Source: JAVVEG01 sp041751425
GTDB taxonomy: Bacteria; Pseudomonadota; Gammaproteobacteria; Pseudomonadales; Pseudohongiellaceae
Assembly: GCA_041751425.1 (NCBI GenBank)
Contig: JBGSXL010000015.1
Coordinates: 1 to 64,000 of the forward strand
DNA: 64,000 bases
Direction of reading: 5' to 3'
Of this stretch, positions 60,776-64,000 are shown one piece after another (position 1 is the stretch's first letter; every line of letters begins with the position of its first letter). The notes under the pieces were generated by a model. The model made no database searches. It was not told the DNA's origin and was given only the letters and a program-made list of their open reading frames with translations. The position numbers and the translations under genes are program-made.

Positions 60776-62356
60776 TTATTCCCACTCAATCGTCGCCGGC
60801 GGCTTCGAAGAAATATCGTAAGCCACGCGAGACACATCGGCTATCTCGTTGATGATGCGATTGCTTACAAGTTCCAGAAACTCATAAGGCAGTCTGGCCC
60901 AGCGTGCTGTCATGAAATCGATAGTTTCCACGGCGCGCAAAGTAATCACATAAGAATAACGTCGCGCATCGCCAACCACGCCAACAGATTTAACTGGCAG
61001 GAAAACCGCGAACGCCTGACTGACTTTGTTGTACAGCCCAGCCTTCATCAATTCGCCGATAAAAATGGCATCCGCCTGACGCAGGATGTCGCAATACTTG
61101 CGCGTTACTTCACCCAGCACGCGCACGCCCAGGCCGGGGCCGGGGAATGGGTGTCGATACACCATCTCGTAAGGCAAGCCGAGCTCAAGACCAATCTTGC
61201 GCACTTCGTCTTTGAATAATTCGCGCAGTGGTTCTACCAGTTTCAGCTTCATGTTCTCTGGCAGACCACCCACGTTATGGTGAGACTTGATCACATGTGC
61301 CTTGCCGGTTCGCGAACCTGCTGATTCAATAACGTCCGGATAGATTGTGCCTTGCGCGAGCCAATTTACGTCTTTGATTTTTGATGCTTCTTCATCGAAT
61401 ACTTCGATGAAAGTGTTGCCTATCAGTTTACGTTTTTTCTCAGGATCAGCTTCACCAGCCAGTGCATCCAGAAAACGTTTCTCAGCATCAACGCGAATAA
61501 CTTTAACGCCCATGTTGTTGGCGAATGTTGCCATCACCTGATCGCCTTCGTGCAGACGCAACAAACCGTTGTCTACAAAAACGCAGGTGAGTTGCGCGCC
61601 GATTGCTTTGTGCAATAACGCCGCTACAACAGAGGAATCCACGCCGCCGGACAATCCCAAAAGTACGTGGTCATTACCAACCTGTTTGCGGATTGTATTG
61701 ATAGCATCTTCAATAATATTTGCTGATGTCCACAACGCATCGCAGCCACACAGTTTGTGAATAAAGCGTTCCAGGATTCGCAAACCCTGCAATGTGTGAG
61801 TGACTTCCGGATGGAACTGTATGCCATAAAACTGACGGGCCTCGTCGGCCATCGCAGCAATCGGAGCGCTTTCGGTCTCTGCCGTGGTGACAAAACCCGG
61901 GGGCAGTTTGACCACTTTGTCGCCATGGCTCATCCAAACATCAAGCTGCGGCTGGCCATTGGCATTGATTCTGTCTTCTATGCCATCGAACAACTCATTT
62001 GCTATCGGAATATTGACTTCCGCATAACCGAACTCGGAGGTGGCCGATGACTCGACTTTACCGCCCAGTTGTTCAGCCATGGTCTGCATGCCGTAACAGA
62101 TGCCCAGCAAGGGTAAGTTTAACGAATAGAAAAATTCCGGCGCACGTGGAGATTCAGCAGCCGTTGCCGTTTCCGGACCACCGGAAAAGATAACGCCCTG
62201 CGGTGCGAAGTTGCGTACTTCATCTTCGCTGCATTGATAGTCCCAGATCTCACAGTAAACACCGAGCTCGCGAACGCGACGGGCAATCAATTGAGTGTAC
62301 TGCGAGCCGAAATCCAGGATCAGGATCTTCTGGCTGTGAATATTCTGTATCGTCAT
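60776..62356 (-). CDS. guaA: GMP synthase (glutamine-hydrolysing)
   Basis: A 526-residue enzyme converting XMP to GMP. N-terminal class I glutamine amidotransferase (LLGICYGMQ nucleophile Cys, QFHPEVTHT), then the ATP pyrophosphatase domain (GLSGGVDSSVVAALLHKA P-loop) and the C-terminal dimerisation domain ending in the conserved SKPPATIEWE. It lies 3 bp after guaB, forming the guaBA operon. Confidence 0.98.
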   Translation of the reverse strand: MTIQNIHSQKILILDFGSQYTQLIARRVRELGVYCEIWDYQCSEDEVRNFAPQGVIFSGGPETATAAESPRAPEFFYSLNLPLLGICYGMQTMAEQLGGKVESSATSEFGYAEVNIPIANELFDGIEDRINANGQPQLDVWMSHGDKVVKLPPGFVTTAETESAPIAAMADEARQFYGIQFHPEVTHTLQGLRILERFIHKLCGCDALWTSANIIEDAINTIRKQVGNDHVLLGLSGGVDSSVVAALLHKAIGAQLTCVFVDNGLLRLHEGDQVMATFANNMGVKVIRVDAEKRFLDALAGEADPEKKRKLIGNTFIEVFDEEASKIKDVNWLAQGTIYPDVIESAGSRTGKAHVIKSHHNVGGLPENMKLKLVEPLRELFKDEVRKIGLELGLPYEMVYRHPFPGPGLGVRVLGEVTRKYCDILRQADAIFIGELMKAGLYNKVSQAFAVFLPVKSVGVVGDARRYSYVITLRAVETIDFMTARWARLPYEFLELVSNRIINEIADVSRVAYDISSKPPATIEWE

Positions 62357-62359
62357 GGA

Positions 62360-63829
62360 TCAACCTAGGCGGTAATTAGGAGCTTCTTTCGTAATGCTGA
62401 CATCGTGCACATGGCTCTCATTGATGCCGGAGGATGTGATGCGAACGAAAGTCGGCTTGGTCCGCATCGAGTGGATATCTTCACAGCCGGTATAACCCAT
62501 GCTGGAACGCAGGCCACCCATCAACTGATGAACGATTGCCGACATCGGCCCTTTGTAGGGAACGCGGCCTTCAATACCTTCGGGAACCAGTTTCTCGGCG
62601 CCGGTGCTGGCATCCTGGAAATAGCGATCACTGGAGCCCTGCCTGTGCGCCATGGCACCCAGTGAACCCATTCCTCGGTAAGCTTTGTAGCTGCGACCCT
62701 GAAACAATTCCACTTCGCCGGGCGCTTCCTCGGAACCTGCCAGCAGACTGCCTGCCATCACGACATGTGCGCCCGCTGCAATCACCTTGGCGATATCGCC
62801 GGAGAAGCGAATGCCACCATCAGATATAATGCATACGTCAGTATCTTTCAGCGCTTCAGCCACATTGGCGACCGCCGTTATCTGTGGCACACCAACACCG
62901 GTCACGATACGTGTTGTGCAGATAGAGCCCGGACCAATGCCGACTTTGACAGCATCTGCGCCGGCAGCGGCCAGAGCGCGGGCAGCTTCAGCGGTAGCAA
63001 TATTGCCTCCAATCACCGCCAGCTCCGGATACAGACCCTTGATACGTTTCACCTGATCAATGACACCTTTGGAATGGCCGTGCGCGGTATCTACAACAAT
63101 GACATCGACGCCAGCTTCTACCAGTGCATTGACTCTATCTTCAGTATCAGGCCCGGTACCCACGGCAGCAGCAACCCGCAGGCGACCCAGGCTGTCCTTG
63201 CAAGCATTCGGGAAGTCTTCCGATTTGCGAATATCCTTCAGCGTGATCAGGCCTTTAAGCTCAAACTTGTCATTAACGACCAGTATTTTTTCGATGCGAT
63301 GGATATGCAGCAACTCTTTGACCTGCTCGATAGACGCATTTTCCTTCACCGTCACCAATTTGTCCTTGGGCGTCATGATGGAAGCAACTGAAGCGTCATA
63401 ATTGGTTTCAAAGCGCACGTCGCGACTGGTCACAATGCCAACCAGGTCTCTGCCCTCAACTACAGGCATGCCGGATATATCATTTTCCAGCATTAACGCA
63501 ATTAATTCGCGGATACTGGATTTAGGAGAAATAGTAATAGGGTCCTTCACCACGCCGCTTTCGAACTTCTTCACCTGACGCACTTCGCGCGCCTGCTGTT
63601 CGACGGTCATGCTTTTATGGATGACGCCCAAGCCGCCTTCCTGCGCCATGGCAATTGCCAGCCTGGCCTCGGTGACAGTGTCCATAGCCGCTGAAATCAG
63701 CGGGATATTCAACGCGATAGATGCTGTGAGCCGGGTCTTTAGGGAAACGTCTTTAGGGAGTACGGAAGAGTGGGCGGGGAGAAGCAGGACATCATCAAAT
63801 GTCAGGGCTTCTTCAGAAATGCGTAACAT
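62360..63829 (-). CDS. guaB: Inosine-5'-monophosphate dehydrogenase
   Basis: A 489-residue IMPDH, oxidising IMP to XMP, the rate-limiting step to guanine nucleotides. A TIM barrel with the catalytic Cys loop GIGPGSICTTRIVTGVGVP, two regulatory CBS domains inserted at about 95-205, and the flap RGMGSLGAM. First gene of guaBA; an SD-like GGTG precedes the ATG. Confidence 0.98.
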   Translation of the reverse strand: MLRISEEALTFDDVLLLPAHSSVLPKDVSLKTRLTASIALNIPLISAAMDTVTEARLAIAMAQEGGLGVIHKSMTVEQQAREVRQVKKFESGVVKDPITISPKSSIRELIALMLENDISGMPVVEGRDLVGIVTSRDVRFETNYDASVASIMTPKDKLVTVKENASIEQVKELLHIHRIEKILVVNDKFELKGLITLKDIRKSEDFPNACKDSLGRLRVAAAVGTGPDTEDRVNALVEAGVDVIVVDTAHGHSKGVIDQVKRIKGLYPELAVIGGNIATAEAARALAAAGADAVKVGIGPGSICTTRIVTGVGVPQITAVANVAEALKDTDVCIISDGGIRFSGDIAKVIAAGAHVVMAGSLLAGSEEAPGEVELFQGRSYKAYRGMGSLGAMAHRQGSSDRYFQDASTGAEKLVPEGIEGRVPYKGPMSAIVHQLMGGLRSSMGYTGCEDIHSMRTKPTFVRITSSGINESHVHDVSITKEAPNYRLG

Positions 63830-63857
63830 AAGTTTTTCACCTATTTACAAAAACGCG

Positions 63858-63886
63858 ATTATACAGACCTCATTTCCTTCTGTACA
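63858..63886 (-). promoter_or_regulatory. guaBA promoter
   Basis: Minus-strand TGTACA (63881-63886) and perfect TATAAT (63858-63863) at 17-bp spacing, about 30 bp upstream of the guaB ATG. Confidence 0.7.
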
Positions 63887-63940
63887 CACAGAGTTCGCGC
63901 AGTTATTTATTCATATCTCCGCCCCCTGTATGATGCGGTA

Positions 63941-64000
63941 ATGTCCTTCTACACCAACAACAACGACCCAACTCCCAGCGGTTCACCCCGCGATGTGCTG
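63941..64000 (+). CDS. xseA: Start of exodeoxyribonuclease VII large subunit (partial)
   Basis: Only 20 codons are in the window: MSFYTNNNDPTPSGSPRDVL, open to the right edge. The SPRDVL sequence just before the OB-fold and the divergent position beside guaB fit XseA, which with XseB degrades single-stranded DNA. The short length leaves the call tentative. Confidence 0.6.
   Translation, partial: MSFYTNNNDPTPSGSPRDVL

Overview
The window is a chromosomal segment of a gammaproteobacterium. The gene content and order are typical of that class: alaS-lysC-csrA-tRNA-Ser, ffh / rpsP-rimM-trmD-rplS, dsbC-hom-thrC-recJ, recC-recB-recD, glnK-amtB, pspF/pspABC, purL, tadA and guaB-guaA with a divergent xseA start. 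The genus cannot be fixed from sequence alone. The mid GC content, the absence of phage or IS genes and the pseudomonad-like dsbC-hom-thrC-recJ order fit a free-living, possibly marine, relative of the pseudomonad/cellvibrionad lineages (inference).

Layout. 1-3.6 kb: tRNA-Arg(ACG), a secreted alpha/beta hydrolase and three tandem secreted Sel1-repeat proteins. 3.6-10 kb: a SUF iron-sulfur operon on the minus strand, sufB-C-D-S, a SufA-like carrier, sufT and sufE. Its promoter overlaps a near-perfect type 1 IscR site. 10-16 kb: ppnN, small conserved proteins, a VOC protein, a Phd/YefM antitoxin without a recognisable toxin, a 3-hydroxyacyl-CoA dehydrogenase, a GST and a RIO kinase. 16-25 kb: recCBD with ATGA overlaps. 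25-33 kb: a DUF6351 lipoprotein, a hairpin-rich spacer, tRNA-Ser(GCU), csrA, lysC and alaS. 33-42 kb: an AI-2E family membrane protein, a DsbD-like reductase, recJ, thrC, hom and dsbC. 42-46 kb: rplS-trmD-rimM-rpsP and ffh. 46-54.5 kb, mostly plus strand: ypjD-like and CorC-like membrane proteins, a PPTase, glnK-amtB, and the phage-shock system with a sigma-54 promoter. 54.5-64 kb: a NIF3-like domain, purL, tadA, a DUF4143 ATPase, guaA, guaB and the first codons of xseA.

Most of the window is housekeeping. The least explained structure is a family of four dispersed ~115-150 bp palindromic units arranged as two inverted pairs (12.41-13.75 kb and 41.61-42.10 kb). Each folds into a long outer stem enclosing two small hairpins. 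Stem bases differ between copies but pairing is kept by compensatory changes, and both apical loops keep a TCC (GGA on the other strand). One pair brackets the VOC gene and the orphan antitoxin; the other fills the dsbC-rplS spacer. A second structured region is a run of five hairpins next to tRNA-Ser, the last resembling a tRNA T-arm. A 15-bp in-frame minisatellite lies inside purL.

Regulatory logic that can be read directly: IscR control of suf, PspF/sigma-54 control of pspABC, probable CsrA autoregulation through GGA motifs in its leader, and operon coupling by overlapping stop/start codons in suf, recCBD and recJ/thrC.
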